The notes: a model not told the origin generated them from the letters alone. Positions 36,885 to 46,882 are shown, counted from the stretch's first letter. The stretch: DNA of 64,000 bases from Shewanella psychromarinicola (GCF_003855155.1 NZ_CP034073.1:620001-684000), one strand, 5' to 3'. Program-made: numbers and translations.

Positions 36885-38294
36885 TTACAAGCTGTAATAC
36901 ATTTCAAACTCAAGCGGATGAGTCGTACGCGCTACACGTTCAGATTCTGCTGTTTTAAGCTGAATATAAGACTGGATAAAGTCTTCGCTGAACACGCCAC
37001 CTTTAGTCAAGAACTCATGGTCCGCTTGTAAATTTTCAAGTGCGTTTTCTAATGAAGTCGCAACCTGTGGGATCTCAGCCGCTTCTTCAGCAGGCAAGTC
37101 ATACAGATCTTTGTCCATTGCTTCACCTGGGTGGATCTTGTTTTGAATACCGTCAAGACCGGCCATTAGCAATGCCGAAAACGCTAAGTATGGGTTGGCA
37201 TGTGGATCAGGGAAACGCGCTTCGATACGACGACCTTTAGGGCTTGGTACCACTGGAATACGAATTGACGCGCTGCGGTTACGTGCAGAATATGCAAGCA
37301 TCACAGGCGCTTCAAAATGCGGTACCAAACGCTTGTAAGAGTTTGTGCTTGGGTTAGTGAATGCATTCAATGCACGAGCATGCTTAATGATGCCGCCAAT
37401 GTAGTAAAGCGCAAGGTCACTCAAACCAGCATACTTATCACCAGCGAATAAGTTTACCCCGTCTTTAGCTAAAGACTGATGCACGTGCATGCCACTGCCG
37501 TTGTCACCCACGATTGGTTTTGGCATAAATGTCGCTGTCTTGCCATAAGCATGAGCCATGTTATGAACAACATACTTAAGGATTTGAATTTCGTCAGCTT
37601 TCTTAGTCAATGTATTGAATCGTGTTGCGATTTCATTTTGACCAGCTGTGGCCACTTCGTGGTGATGCGCTTCAACCACTTGACCCATTTCTTCAAGTAC
37701 TAAACACATTGCAGAGCGTAAGTCTTGTGACGAATCAACTGGCGCAACTGGGAAGTAACCCCCCTTCACCATTGGACGATGACCGGTGTTGCCTTCTTCA
37801 TAGCTTTTAGCTGAGTTCCATGAAGCTTCTTTAGCGTCAATCTTCACGAAACAACCTGACATATCAGTACCAAAACGGACATCGTCAAATATGAAGAATT
37901 CAGGCTCTGGACCAATCAATACGGTATCAGCAATGCCAGTAGAAATAAGATACTGTTCGGCTTTTTGGGCAATAGAACGAGGATCGCGATCATAACCTGT
38001 CATGGTACCCGGTTCTAAAATATCACAACGAATAAGTGCGGTCGTTTCTTCCGTGAAAGGGTCTAACACAAAAGTCGTTGGATCTGGCATTAACACCATG
38101 TCAGATTCATTAATGCCTTTCCAACCTACAATTGAAGAACCGTCAAACATTTTGCCGTCTTCAAAGAAATCTTCATTTACTTGGTGAGATGGGATAGAAA
38201 CGTGCTGCTCTTTACCTTTAGTGTCGGTAAAGCGTAAGTCTACAAACTTAACTTCTAACTCTTCTAGTTGTTTTAAAACTGATTCAACTGACAT
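36885..38294 (-). CDS. glnA: Glutamine synthetase, type I
   Basis: A 469-residue glutamine synthetase of the dodecameric, adenylylated type (GSI-beta), which makes glutamine from glutamate and ammonia. The [10 protein letters not shown] block, [10 protein letters not shown] metal ligands, [19 protein letters not shown], and the adenylylation region DLYDLPAEE (Tyr near 398) are all present. I chose the ATG at 38294, which has GGAGG seven bases upstream; an extra in-frame TTG two codons earlier is less likely. Upstream are a sigma-54 promoter and an NtrC site, and ntrBC lies nearby. Confidence 0.97.
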   Translation of the reverse strand: MSVESVLKQLEELEVKFVDLRFTDTKGKEQHVSIPSHQVNEDFFEDGKMFDGSSIVGWKGINESDMVLMPDPTTFVLDPFTEETTALIRCDILEPGTMTGYDRDPRSIAQKAEQYLISTGIADTVLIGPEPEFFIFDDVRFGTDMSGCFVKIDAKEASWNSAKSYEEGNTGHRPMVKGGYFPVAPVDSSQDLRSAMCLVLEEMGQVVEAHHHEVATAGQNEIATRFNTLTKKADEIQILKYVVHNMAHAYGKTATFMPKPIVGDNGSGMHVHQSLAKDGVNLFAGDKYAGLSDLALYYIGGIIKHARALNAFTNPSTNSYKRLVPHFEAPVMLAYSARNRSASIRIPVVPSPKGRRIEARFPDPHANPYLAFSALLMAGLDGIQNKIHPGEAMDKDLYDLPAEEAAEIPQVATSLENALENLQADHEFLTKGGVFSEDFIQSYIQLKTAESERVARTTHPLEFEMYYSL

Positions 38295-38396
38295 TCTCAA
38301 GCCTCCGGTAGGGTAAAGGGTTGTCCCTTAATATAATCTTGGTATTCGCCAGATAATGCATCTGCAAAACGAATATTTACATAATAACAGCAGTGA

Positions 38397-38412
38397 AGCG
38401 ATATTCATGCCA
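38397..38412 (-). promoter_or_regulatory. Sigma-54 promoter of glnA
   Basis: Minus-strand TGGCATGAATATCGCT. The GG and GC are separated by exactly the spacing of -24/-12 elements (TGGCACG-N4-TTGCW), with two mismatches from consensus. It lies about 103 bp upstream of the glnA ATG, giving a predicted transcription start near 38386. Confidence 0.7.
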
Positions 38413-38474
38413 GTTCGTTAACTAGTTGATTTTATGAAGATGAGAACGTTCCCTCATCTTCTAAATTATGATTT

Positions 38475-38491
38475 TGCACCAATGACGTGCA
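38475..38491. promoter_or_regulatory. NtrC-binding site upstream of glnA
   Basis: TGCACCAATGACGTGCA matches the dyad TGCACC-N5-GGTGCA at all but one base. Its centre is about 97 bp upstream of the predicted sigma-54 start, the range of enhancer sites for glnA. A weaker second site (TGTTTCATCATAGTGCA) lies at 38498-38514. Confidence 0.7.
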
Positions 38492-38773
38492 TTACTATGT
38501 TTCATCATAGTGCAAAAGTCCATAATAGTGCGTCATGTTAATGCTGGTGTTTTAATCATGCCACATTTTGCATCACACCTCGATTATGTTTAATATATAA
38601 ACGTTTTATACTGTTTTTTGAGGCTTAGTAAACGAAAGATTTACATGTGTTCAAAAATAATCCTATCTACAAAAGCTGCTGTGAAGTAGAATGGCACGCT
38701 TTTTTACAGTAGCTGTAATAATAAATAGCTTCTGTTAGCTCCCTTTTTTTTTTGATGGTTTAGAGGTTTATCC

Positions 38774-40585
38774 GTGCTAGAGAATTTACGTAACATCGCC
38801 ATTATTGCCCACGTTGACCATGGCAAAACAACCCTGGTAGACAAAATGTTGGCGCAGTCAGGAACCCTTGCATCTCGTGGAGAAGCTACTGAGCGGGTTA
38901 TGGATTCTAACGATCTTGAAAAAGAACGTGGGATCACCATTCTGGCAAAGAATACTGCCATCCAGTGGAACGACTACCGTATTAACATCGTAGATACTCC
39001 TGGCCACGCCGATTTCGGTGGCGAAGTAGAACGTGTTCTATCTATGGTCGATTCAGTATTATTGTTGGTTGACGCAGTTGATGGTCCAATGCCACAAACT
39101 CGCTTTGTAACCAAGAAAGCCTTCGCTCAAGGCCTTAAGCCAATTGTTGTTATCAACAAAATTGACCGTCCAAGTGCTCGTCCAGATTGGGTTATTGACC
39201 AAGTATTCGATTTATTCGTTAACTTAGGTGCCACTGACGAACAATTAGATTTCCCAATCGTTTATGCTTCTGCATTAAATGGTTTTGCAACGTTAGATCC
39301 AGATGTAGCTAGCGATGATATGACGCCGCTGTTTCAAACTATCGTTGAGAAAGTAGCTTTCCCTGACGCGGATGCGGAAGCGCCGTTCCAAATGCAAATT
39401 TCTCAAATCGATTATAACTCATACGTGGGTGTTATCGGTATTGGCCGTATTACCCGTGGTAACGTTAAGACTAACCAACAAGTGACTATTATTGGCGCTG
39501 ACGGTAAGACTCGTAACGGTAAAATGGGCCAAGTATTAGGTTATATGGGTCTAGAACGTAATGAAGTTGCCATTGCCAATGCGGGTGACATCGTTGCGAT
39601 TACCGGTTTAGGCGAGCTTAAGATCTCTGACACTATCTGTGCAGTGGGTGCCGTAGAGGCAATGCCGCCGTTAACTGTTGATGAACCTACACTAACAATG
39701 ACGTTCCAAGTAAACACTTCTCCGTTCGCGGGTAAAGAAGGTAAGTATGTGACTTCACGTAACATTCTTGAGCGTTTACAGACTGAATTAGTTCACAACG
39801 TCGCACTTCGTGTTGAAGAAACTGACAGTCCAGATCGTTTCCGTGTATCAGGTCGTGGTGAATTACACTTATCGATTTTAATTGAAAACATGCGTCGTGA
39901 AGGCTACGAATTAGCTGTATCGCGTCCAGAAGTTATTCTGAAAACCGTCGATGGTGAGCTACATGAACCCTACGAAACAGTAACGGTTGACGTTGAAGAA
40001 GGTCATCAAGGTACCGTAATTGAAAAATTAGGTATTCGTAAAGCTGAAATGAAAGATATGCAGCTTGATGGTAAAGGTCGTGTTCGTATTGACTTTATTA
40101 TCCCAAGCCGTGGTTTGATTGGTTTCCAAACTGAGTTCTTAACCTCAACATCGGGTACTGGTCTAATTTATCATTCATTTGATCACTACGGTCCACACAA
40201 AGGTGGCGATATTGGTCAACGTGCTAACGGCGTAATGATTTCAAACGGAACAGGTAAGTCACTAACGTTCGCACTCTTTACTTTACAAGACCGTGGTCGT
40301 TTGTTTATTGGCCACGCGGCTGAAGTGTATGAAGGTCAAGTAGTTGGTATCCATGCTCGCTCTAACGATTTGACAATAAACTGTCTCAAAGGTAAGCAGC
40401 TAACTAACATGCGCGCATCAGGTACTGATGAAGCGCAAGTATTGACGACTCCGATTACACTGACTCTTGAGCAAGCTCTTGAGTTCATCGATGATGATGA
40501 ATTAGTTGAAGTGACTCCTAAGAATATTCGTGTTCGTAAGAGATACTTAACTGAAAACGAACGTAAGCGTCATAACCGCAGTTAA
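38774..40585 (+). CDS. typA: GTP-binding protein TypA/BipA
   Basis: A 603-residue ribosome-associated translational GTPase. G1 is [11 protein letters not shown]2 is the [10 protein letters not shown] region, G3 is [11 protein letters not shown] and G4 is [10 protein letters not shown]. An EF-G-like domain II, two alpha/beta domains and the BipA-specific C-terminal domain follow. It acts in ribosome assembly and cold or stress adaptation. Start is a GTG with an AGAGG site; the N-terminus [10 protein letters not shown] is the usual one. A strong terminator lies 45 bp after the stop. Confidence 0.97.
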   Translation: MLENLRNIAIIAHVDHGKTTLVDKMLAQSGTLASRGEATERVMDSNDLEKERGITILAKNTAIQWNDYRINIVDTPGHADFGGEVERVLSMVDSVLLLVDAVDGPMPQTRFVTKKAFAQGLKPIVVINKIDRPSARPDWVIDQVFDLFVNLGATDEQLDFPIVYASALNGFATLDPDVASDDMTPLFQTIVEKVAFPDADAEAPFQMQISQIDYNSYVGVIGIGRITRGNVKTNQQVTIIGADGKTRNGKMGQVLGYMGLERNEVAIANAGDIVAITGLGELKISDTICAVGAVEAMPPLTVDEPTLTMTFQVNTSPFAGKEGKYVTSRNILERLQTELVHNVALRVEETDSPDRFRVSGRGELHLSILIENMRREGYELAVSRPEVILKTVDGELHEPYETVTVDVEEGHQGTVIEKLGIRKAEMKDMQLDGKGRVRIDFIIPSRGLIGFQTEFLTSTSGTGLIYHSFDHYGPHKGGDIGQRANGVMISNGTGKSLTFALFTLQDRGRLFIGHAAEVYEGQVVGIHARSNDLTINCLKGKQLTNMRASGTDEAQVLTTPITLTLEQALEFIDDDELVEVTPKNIRVRKRYLTENERKRHNRS

Positions 40586-40630
40586 TCAGTATTAAACTGT
40601 AGCAGATTACATTTGCTACTCTTGATACCT

Positions 40631-40664
40631 AAAAAGCCCAGATGCCTGCATCTGGGCTTTTTGT
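40631..40664 (+). terminator. Rho-independent terminator after typA
   Basis: Stem AAAGCCCAGATG / CATCTGGGCTTT around a CCTG loop, followed by TTG and further T. Confidence 0.9.
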
Positions 40665-40697
40665 TGCCTAGTATATACAGGCTAAAAGCGAAAGAGC

Positions 40698-40812
40698 CTA
40701 GAACGCTGCGCTGCTAGTACGCTTCGCGGCTAGAGGCTATAAAGTCAACAGCCTAGCAGCTAAGCAACTCTAGCAGTGACGAAGTCACGCCCTAGCAGCG
40801 AAGCGACTCTAG
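40698..40812. repeat. CTAG-rich palindromic repeat block, copy B
   Basis: Seven CTAG tetramers in about 115 bp, with inverted repeats such as GCCTAG ... CTAGAGGC and CCTAGCAGCGAAGC. It shares CTAG(A/G)ACGCTGCGC(N)GCTAG and GCTATAAA with the block at 31327-31401. It fills much of the 309-base gap between typA and ppnP; I see no gene in this gap. Confidence 0.65.
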
Positions 40813-40894
40813 CGATACAAGATGAAAATATTTAACTAGATATTTTACGTAAACGCAGATAGATTGAAATCAATATCATTTTTAGGGAGAACAT

Positions 40895-41206
40895 ATGAGT
40901 ATGTTGCAACAGGTAAGCGTCGCTAAAAAAGCCAATGTACATTTTAACGGTAAAGTGATCAGTAGAAGCGTAGTGTTAGCAGATGGAAGTAAACAAACTC
41001 TGGGTGTTGTATTGCCTGGTGAATATGAGTTCTCCACTGCTCAAGGCGAAATAATGCAGGTCATTTCTGGCGAGTTTGACGTGTTATTACCGGGTCAAAC
41101 TGAGTGGGTTATATACGCTACAGGCAGCCAGTTTGAACTTGCACCAAACGTGAGCTTCAGTCTCCGTACGGCACAAATTTCAGAATACTGCTGCCAATAC
41201 ATCTAG
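40895..41206 (+). CDS. ppnP: Pyrimidine/purine nucleoside phosphorylase
   Basis: A 103-residue single-cupin protein of the YaiE/PpnP family, which phosphorolyses several purine and pyrimidine nucleosides. The family pattern is clear: [31 protein letters not shown], then GEFDVLLPG and the [15 protein letters not shown] stretch. The start ATG follows TAGGGAG. A second Met two codons later (MLQQ) is also possible. The gene stands alone between the CTAG repeat block and its own terminator. Confidence 0.93.
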   Translation: MSMLQQVSVAKKANVHFNGKVISRSVVLADGSKQTLGVVLPGEYEFSTAQGEIMQVISGEFDVLLPGQTEWVIYATGSQFELAPNVSFSLRTAQISEYCCQYI

Positions 41207-41256
41207 TGTTGTTGCACCTAAATAAACAATAGCGGCTTAATATTGCCCGCTTATAT

Positions 41257-41290
41257 TCAGCTTAATCAAAACAGTTTAAGCTGATTTTTT
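41257..41290 (+). terminator. Rho-independent terminator after ppnP
   Basis: Stem TCAGCTTAA / TTAAGCTGA around a ten-base loop, then a T-tract of six. Confidence 0.8.
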
Positions 41291-41338
41291 CTTTAAAAAC
41301 GTCTACTCTATTGAAACTATCGTTTTATGGAGTGCATC

Positions 41339-41863
41339 ATGCGCCTTATCATACTTATTGGTTTACTATTATTGAGTGCCCAAAGCCTTGCGACGGTATA
41401 CCGTTGGGTAGATGAAAATGGCAAAGTGCATTACTCAGATGAACCCAAAAATAATGCTGAAGCTATTGATCTAAATGAAAACACGCAAAATAATATAACG
41501 ATTAATATACCTAAAAAACTCAATGTAACGCCTACAACAGAAACTCAAATTAACTACACTATCTCGATTACCTCCCCTCAACAAGAAGCCACTGTCCGTG
41601 ATAATAACGGTAATTTTACCGTGTCTGCTAGCGTTGCGCCCGAGTTACCTCGAGGGGTGTTGCTGACATTATTAATCGATGGGGTCATCATTGCTCAACC
41701 ACAAGTTTCGCCAGTGTTCCAATTAACGGGCATTAATCGAGGTGAACATTCTCTTGTTGTTAATGCTGTAACACAAAGCGGCAAAGTCCTTGCATCAAGC
41801 TCTCCTAGAAAGATATTCCTTCACCAAGCATCAGTATTTGGACCTGCAAAAAAGTCTAAATAG
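41339..41863 (+). CDS. DUF4124 domain-containing exported protein
   Basis: About 174 residues. I chose the ATG at 41339 (GGAG six bases upstream); the ATG twelve bases before it lacks a ribosome-binding site. A signal peptide (LLLLSAQSLA) is followed by the short DUF4124 motif VYRWVDENGKVHYSDEP. The rest resembles an Ig-like/beta-sandwich domain (SITSPQQEATVRDNNGNFTVSASV). It sits directly before ntrB on the same strand, a common arrangement. The function is unknown. Confidence 0.8.
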   Translation: MRLIILIGLLLLSAQSLATVYRWVDENGKVHYSDEPKNNAEAIDLNENTQNNITINIPKKLNVTPTTETQINYTISITSPQQEATVRDNNGNFTVSASVAPELPRGVLLTLLIDGVIIAQPQVSPVFQLTGINRGEHSLVVNAVTQSGKVLASSSPRKIFLHQASVFGPAKKSK

Positions 41864-41952
41864 TTAAGATAAAAACCATTTCATTCATTAGCTTACAAGA
41901 TTATTTCTGGCTTTTTATCTTAGAGAGTGCTTGTGTGTACCGGGTTGTGTAA

Positions 41953-41982
41953 TGCACCAATGTGGTGCATCATGATGGTGCA
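41953..41982 (+). promoter_or_regulatory. Two overlapping NtrC-binding sites upstream of ntrB
   Basis: A perfect-dyad site TGCACCAATGTGGTGCA (41953-41969) is followed by TGCATCATGATGGTGCA (41966-41982), the two sharing TGCA. They end 20 bp before the ntrB start codon and are suited to autogenous control of ntrBC by NtrC. Confidence 0.75.
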
Positions 41983-42002
41983 ACCTTATACTAGGACGGC
42001 TA

Positions 42003-43040
42003 ATGGACACAAATAACCTTCTCAATCATTTAGTCACCGCGGTGCTTGTTATTAATAACGAGCTCAAGCCGTGCTATGCCAATGCCGCGGCCGCACAATT
42101 ATTGGGAGTCGGTAATCATAAGCTACTCGAACAGACGCTTCCCGAGCTTTATCAACTCATGGGGGTTGATCCACAATTACTACGCGATGCCATTAATGCT
42201 GGCCAAGGACTCACGGTCAATACCGCCGCATTAATTACCCTAGATGGTCAGCACCACACTATTGATATCACCTTGATGCCTATTGAAAATGACAATAACC
42301 TCAGCATCTTAGAACTACGTCAAGTCGACCAACAACGGCGCATTCATCAGCAGCTTAATATGGACGCCCAACAGCAAGCTGCACAGTTTTTGGTACGTAA
42401 CTTAGCCCATGAAATTAAAAACCCACTGGGCGGCCTTAGAGGCGCTGCGCAGTTGTTATCGCGAGAGCTCGACTCGCCCGAATTAAAAGAATTTACCAGT
42501 CTGATTATCGAACAAGCAGATAGATTGCGTAATTTAGTCGACCGTTTACTTGGCCCACAACGACCAACGCAACATGCTGAACACAATATCCATCAAGTGA
42601 TTCAAAAAGTGCTTAAGTTAGTCGAAATGGCACTGCCAGACAATATCTGCTTAAAACGAGATTATGATCCATCGATTCCAGATATTCAGATGGACCCAGA
42701 TCAAATGCAGCAAGCAGTATTGAATATTGTCCAAAATGCGATACAAGCGTTAGAACACTGTGGCGGTGATATTGTCATTCGGACTCGCACCCAACATCAG
42801 GTCACCATTGGGACACAGCGTTATAAAGTAGTACTTGCCTTATCCATTATTGATAACGGCCCCGGTATTCCTTGCGAGTTAATCGATACCCTTTTCTACC
42901 CTATGGTCACCGGTCGTGACGAGGGTTCAGGGTTAGGATTATCCATTGCACATAACATTGCCCGATTACACGGCGGTCGCATTGATTGTGTTTCGGCACC
43001 AGGCCATACCGAATTTATTATTAACCTGCCATTACAATAA
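42003..43040 (+). CDS. glnL: Nitrogen regulation sensor histidine kinase NtrB (GlnL)
   Basis: A 345-residue cytoplasmic sensor kinase. Residues 1-115 form a PAS domain, the phosphoacceptor is His136 in NLAHEIKNPLGG, and the ATPase domain has N-box NIVQNAIQAL and G1 NGPGIPCELI followed by GSGLGLSIAH. NtrB phosphorylates or dephosphorylates NtrC under control of the PII protein, in response to glutamine. It is 36 bp upstream of ntrC, and tandem NtrC sites precede it. There are no transmembrane segments. Confidence 0.95.
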   Translation: MDTNNLLNHLVTAVLVINNELKPCYANAAAAQLLGVGNHKLLEQTLPELYQLMGVDPQLLRDAINAGQGLTVNTAALITLDGQHHTIDITLMPIENDNNLSILELRQVDQQRRIHQQLNMDAQQQAAQFLVRNLAHEIKNPLGGLRGAAQLLSRELDSPELKEFTSLIIEQADRLRNLVDRLLGPQRPTQHAEHNIHQVIQKVLKLVEMALPDNICLKRDYDPSIPDIQMDPDQMQQAVLNIVQNAIQALEHCGGDIVIRTRTQHQVTIGTQRYKVVLALSIIDNGPGIPCELIDTLFYPMVTGRDEGSGLGLSIAHNIARLHGGRIDCVSAPGHTEFIINLPLQ

Positions 43041-43076
43041 CTAGCATGCCCTTTGTAGGCAGAATGAGGTAGTAAC

Positions 43077-44489
43077 ATGAACATTAGTGAACAAGTTTGG
43101 ATCCTCGATGATGATAGTTCGATCCGTTGGGTACTCGAAAAAGCCCTTAAAGGCGCATCGCTATCAACGGCCAGTTTTGCTGCTGCAGAATCATTATGGC
43201 AAGCTTTAGAAGCATCACAACCTCAAGTTATTGTGTCAGACATCCGTATGCCGGGTACTGACGGTTTAACCTTGCTTGATCGCTTACAACTGCATTACCC
43301 GCATATCCCGGTGATCATCATGACCGCCCACTCAGACTTAGACAGTGCAGTGAGTGCGTATCAAGCGGGGGCATTTGAATATTTGCCCAAACCATTTGAT
43401 ATTGATGAAGCGATTAATTTAGTTGAGCGTGCACTGACTCATGCAACCGAACAAACACCACAACCCGTTATTGATACAACGATAAAAACCCCTGAAATTA
43501 TTGGTGAAGCCCCCTCCATGCAGGAAGTATTTCGTGCAATAGGTCGGTTATCACGTTCATCGATTAGTGTGCTGATTAATGGCCAATCAGGCACGGGTAA
43601 AGAGTTAGTTGCAGGGGCATTGCATAAACACAGTCCTCGTAAAGAAAAACCGTTTATCGCGTTAAATATGGCCGCTATCCCAAAAGATTTGATTGAATCA
43701 GAACTCTTTGGCCATGAAAAAGGTGCGTTCACCGGTGCCGCTAATGTGCGCCAAGGTCGTTTTGAACAAGCTAATGGTGGCACCCTATTTTTAGATGAAA
43801 TTGGTGACATGCCAATCGATGTACAAACCCGATTATTGCGCGTGCTTGCCGATGGGCAATTCTATCGTGTCGGTGGTCATCAAGCCGTGCAAGTCGATGT
43901 GCGAATTATTGCTGCAACCCACCAAAATCTTGAGGTGCTGGTGCAAAAAGGCACCTTCCGCGAAGATTTGTTTCATCGCCTCAATGTGATCAGAGTGCAC
44001 TTACCGCCGTTATCGCAACGCCGTGAAGACATTGCCCAACTCGCCAATCACTTTTTAAACACCGCGGCGAAAGAGATTGGCGTTGAGCCAAAAATACTCA
44101 CCAAAGAAACCGCGGTAAAACTGGCCAATTTACCGTGGCCAGGCAATGTTCGCCAACTGGAAAACACTTGCCGTTGGCTGACCGTAATGGCCTCTGGACA
44201 AGAAATCTTACCGCAAGATTTGCCTCCTGAATTACTTAAAGATCCGATCAGTGCTCAACAAAAATCGGCTGGGGCAACGGATTGGCAGACCGCATTAACC
44301 GATTGGATTGATGAAAAGCTTGCTGCTGGTGAAAGTGATTTATTAACTGAAGTTCAACCTGAATTTGAACGTATTTTACTTGAAACAGCCCTAAGACATA
44401 CCCAAGGCCATAAACAAGAAGCCGCTAAGCGTCTAGGTTGGGGGCGTAATACCCTAACCCGTAAATTGAAAGAACTGTCAATGGACTAA
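43077..44489 (+). CDS. glnG: Nitrogen regulation response regulator NtrC (GlnG)
   Basis: A 470-residue sigma-54-dependent activator. The receiver domain has acidic pocket DDD and phosphorylation site Asp55 (VSDIRMPG). The AAA+ domain has Walker A GQSGTGKELV, the sigma-54-contacting GAFTGA loop and Walker B GGTLFLDEIGD. The C-terminal Fis-type helix-turn-helix reads HKQEAAKRLGWGRNTLTRKLKEL. It should bind the sites before glnA and ntrB in this window. The gene follows ntrB with a 36-bp gap and a GAGGTAG ribosome-binding site. Confidence 0.97.
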   Translation: MNISEQVWILDDDSSIRWVLEKALKGASLSTASFAAAESLWQALEASQPQVIVSDIRMPGTDGLTLLDRLQLHYPHIPVIIMTAHSDLDSAVSAYQAGAFEYLPKPFDIDEAINLVERALTHATEQTPQPVIDTTIKTPEIIGEAPSMQEVFRAIGRLSRSSISVLINGQSGTGKELVAGALHKHSPRKEKPFIALNMAAIPKDLIESELFGHEKGAFTGAANVRQGRFEQANGGTLFLDEIGDMPIDVQTRLLRVLADGQFYRVGGHQAVQVDVRIIAATHQNLEVLVQKGTFREDLFHRLNVIRVHLPPLSQRREDIAQLANHFLNTAAKEIGVEPKILTKETAVKLANLPWPGNVRQLENTCRWLTVMASGQEILPQDLPPELLKDPISAQQKSAGATDWQTALTDWIDEKLAAGESDLLTEVQPEFERILLETALRHTQGHKQEAAKRLGWGRNTLTRKLKELSMD

Positions 44490-44624
44490 CAAGTGAACAT
44501 TATCTCCAATAGTATAGTTTATCGCGTTTATTCATCACATAATCATGCAAATAACCAAGAGGATTAGAATATTTATCCACTAAAAATGTTACCCTAAAAT
44601 ATAACATTCAAATAAGGACAGATT

Positions 44625-45854
44625 GTGGATTTTGATGCTCATTCTGGTGTAGTTATTCATCAAGATTTTATACCACTCTATGCTGATGATAATTATGCAA
44701 AAATATTCGGTTATAATACAGCTCAAGATATTTTAGCGCTGAAGAGTATTTTAGAGTTAATCGATCCTGAAATGCAGGACGTCGCTGCACACACTTACTA
44801 CGCATTAATGAGCGGTATCGAAAAGCCGCAGGTACGCAATTACATTAATCGTAACCGTTTAGGCATGCTAATCAACGTATTAACGATTGAACATATTGTC
44901 GAATGGCAAGGGCGCCCTGCACTGCAAGTCACGATTGTTGATTTAACCGAATCCACCACGCTTAAACATGCATTAGTACAGAGTGAACATCGCTATCAAC
45001 AATTAGTTAATGGCTCTATTCAAGGGGTGTTGGTGCATCGTAACTTTAGCCCACTGCATTGCAATCAAACGTTGGCACAGCTATTCGGTTACCCTAATAC
45101 TCAAACGATTATGTCACTACCCTCAATTTTAGATGTGATTGAACCTGCCTATCAAGAGCAATGGGTAGACGCGAACGCTGTGTTATTAGCGAGCAAAATA
45201 AAATCTCACTCTTTTGAAATCAAATGTTTACATTTAAGCGGCCGTTTAATGTGGGTAAAATTACTGGAAAGTGTTATCAGTTGGCAGGGGCAGTCAGCGA
45301 TTCAAGTGACCATGATAGATGTCACTGAGTCTTATTTATTAACAGAGAAACTTGATAAACAAACCTATACTGATTACCTGACTAATACCCTTAATCGACG
45401 AGGGCTAATACATTTTAGTCAACAATTAATGACCGATAGCACCCTTGTACATGAACACCTTTATTGTGTATTAATGGGCCTAGATGACTTAAAGCAAATT
45501 AATCATTTATTTGGTCATGATATCGGTGATAAAGCATTAATTCATTTTGCTCAACATTGCCAAAGCAAGCTGGCTGATACCGATTTATTAGCCCACTGGT
45601 GTGGTGATGAGTTTCTTGCCATCATCCAAGCTGACAGCAAAAAAATGGCACTAAAAATTGCCGAGAGTATTCGTCATAGTATCAATAATGCAGCCCTAAT
45701 CGAACCCGCTACGGATAAGCATATTCGTTTTAGTGCCTCTGTTGGGTTATCAAACTGGCAAGCTAACGACACTATCGACACTCTTATTTTGCGTGCAGAC
45801 ACAGCCCTAGAGCAAGCCCGATCACAAATCACTCACCAGCTAGTGTTTGCATAA
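44625..45854 (+). CDS. Cytoplasmic PAS-PAS-GGDEF protein (putative diguanylate cyclase, variant CGDEF)
   Basis: A 409-residue signalling protein without transmembrane segments. Two PAS-like repeats are visible (GVVIHQDFIPLYADDNYAKIFGY near 6 and GVLVHRNFSPLHCNQTLAQLFGY near 136), showing that they arose by duplication. The GGDEF domain begins around residue 255 (DYLTNTLNRRGL). Its signature reads CGDEF at 326-330, with Cys replacing the first Gly. An RxxD inhibitory site is not evident. Activity is therefore uncertain. Start is GTG with AAGGACAG upstream. It is not closely coupled to ntrC (135-bp gap). Confidence 0.85.
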   Translation: MDFDAHSGVVIHQDFIPLYADDNYAKIFGYNTAQDILALKSILELIDPEMQDVAAHTYYALMSGIEKPQVRNYINRNRLGMLINVLTIEHIVEWQGRPALQVTIVDLTESTTLKHALVQSEHRYQQLVNGSIQGVLVHRNFSPLHCNQTLAQLFGYPNTQTIMSLPSILDVIEPAYQEQWVDANAVLLASKIKSHSFEIKCLHLSGRLMWVKLLESVISWQGQSAIQVTMIDVTESYLLTEKLDKQTYTDYLTNTLNRRGLIHFSQQLMTDSTLVHEHLYCVLMGLDDLKQINHLFGHDIGDKALIHFAQHCQSKLADTDLLAHWCGDEFLAIIQADSKKMALKIAESIRHSINNAALIEPATDKHIRFSASVGLSNWQANDTIDTLILRADTALEQARSQITHQLVFA

Positions 45855-46012
45855 GCTTACCTGATTACCCATAACACTCAGCTCGGGAGAATAAGCGGTT
45901 ATGAAATAGGTGAAGTATTGGGCGTTACTCTACTTCCGCCATCTTTTAACCAGAGTCGAGGTTAAGTAGATAAACCTAATGCAACCGGGTAATGTTGACA
46001 GAACTCGTCAAC

Positions 46013-46882
46013 TTATACCGGATCTTGGTGAATAATCACCTCAGCATCATCAAACGCCTCTTTAATCATCAACCCCGCTTTATCTGCTATTTCATGAGCG
46101 TCATGCAAGGACAAGTCACCGGCTAATTCCATGTGCAATTGAATAAACGTGGTTTTACCCGCTTGACGTGTGCGCAAATCATGAACGCCTTGAACGCGAG
46201 GATCTTGCTTGGCTAACGCTTTAATCTTGTCGCGAGTGTCGTTGTCTAACTCACGATCCAGTAAGCTTTGAATTGAACGATAACCTAAACCAAGCGCTTG
46301 ATTGCCAATAAATAATGCTATGAATACGGCAAACAGACCATCAGCCCACCACCAGCCATATTGTGCCAATACTAGCGCTAATAACACGGCAGCATTGAGT
46401 AGCAAATCAGATTTATAATGTAATGAATCGGCTTCAACCAATGAACTATTGGTTTTCACCAGAGCGTGTCGTTGCAGCAACACTAAGGCAAATGTCAGCA
46501 CAATCGCAATGATAGACACCACAATCCCACTCACTGCATTGGTGACCGGAACCGGGTTAATTAACTTTTCACCGCCATACAATAATAACAATGACGCCGA
46601 CCCCAAAATAAAGGCGGCCTGGGCTAATGACGCTAACGGCTCTGCTTTACCATGCCCATAACGATGGTCTTTGTCCGCGGGAACAATGGCGTAACGAATA
46701 GCAATAAAATTAACAATCGAAGCGAGTGCATCAGCAAATGAATCCGTTAATGACCCTAACATACTGGCCGATCCCGAGTGCAGCCAAGCGATTAACTTAA
46801 TGACAATAAGGCACAGCGCAGTTGCCACTGACGCGCGGCTGGCTAATTTGACCCAAAAGTCATATTCAGAAGAGGTACTCAT
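46013..46882 (-). CDS. fieF: FieF-like cation diffusion facilitator
   Basis: A 289-residue CDF-family divalent cation efflux protein with six hydrophobic helices and a cytoplasmic C-terminal domain. The metal-binding helices keep the paired aspartates (LTDSFADAL in helix 2 and HYKSDLLLN in helix 5). The PADKDHRYGHGKAEPLASL loop, VHDLRTR and the HQDPV end are typical of FieF (YiiP), which exports Fe2+ or Zn2+ in exchange for protons. It is monocistronic. Its 3' end faces the GGDEF gene and its 5' end faces the cpxP-like gene terminator. Confidence 0.93.
   Translation of the reverse strand: MSTSSEYDFWVKLASRASVATALCLIVIKLIAWLHSGSASMLGSLTDSFADALASIVNFIAIRYAIVPADKDHRYGHGKAEPLASLAQAAFILGSASLLLLYGGEKLINPVPVTNAVSGIVVSIIAIVLTFALVLLQRHALVKTNSSLVEADSLHYKSDLLLNAAVLLALVLAQYGWWWADGLFAVFIALFIGNQALGLGYRSIQSLLDRELDNDTRDKIKALAKQDPRVQGVHDLRTRQAGKTTFIQLHMELAGDLSLHDAHEIADKAGLMIKEAFDDAEVIIHQDPV

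Larger units (their letters stand above)
38295..38773. other. Divergent intergenic region between glnA and typA
   Basis: No gene is seen in these 479 bases. It holds the sigma-54 promoter and NtrC sites annotated separately. The typA-proximal part, beyond about 38580, is AT-rich and ends in a run of ten T before the typA ribosome-binding site (agaggt). The segment in between contains nothing I could identify. Confidence 0.6.
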
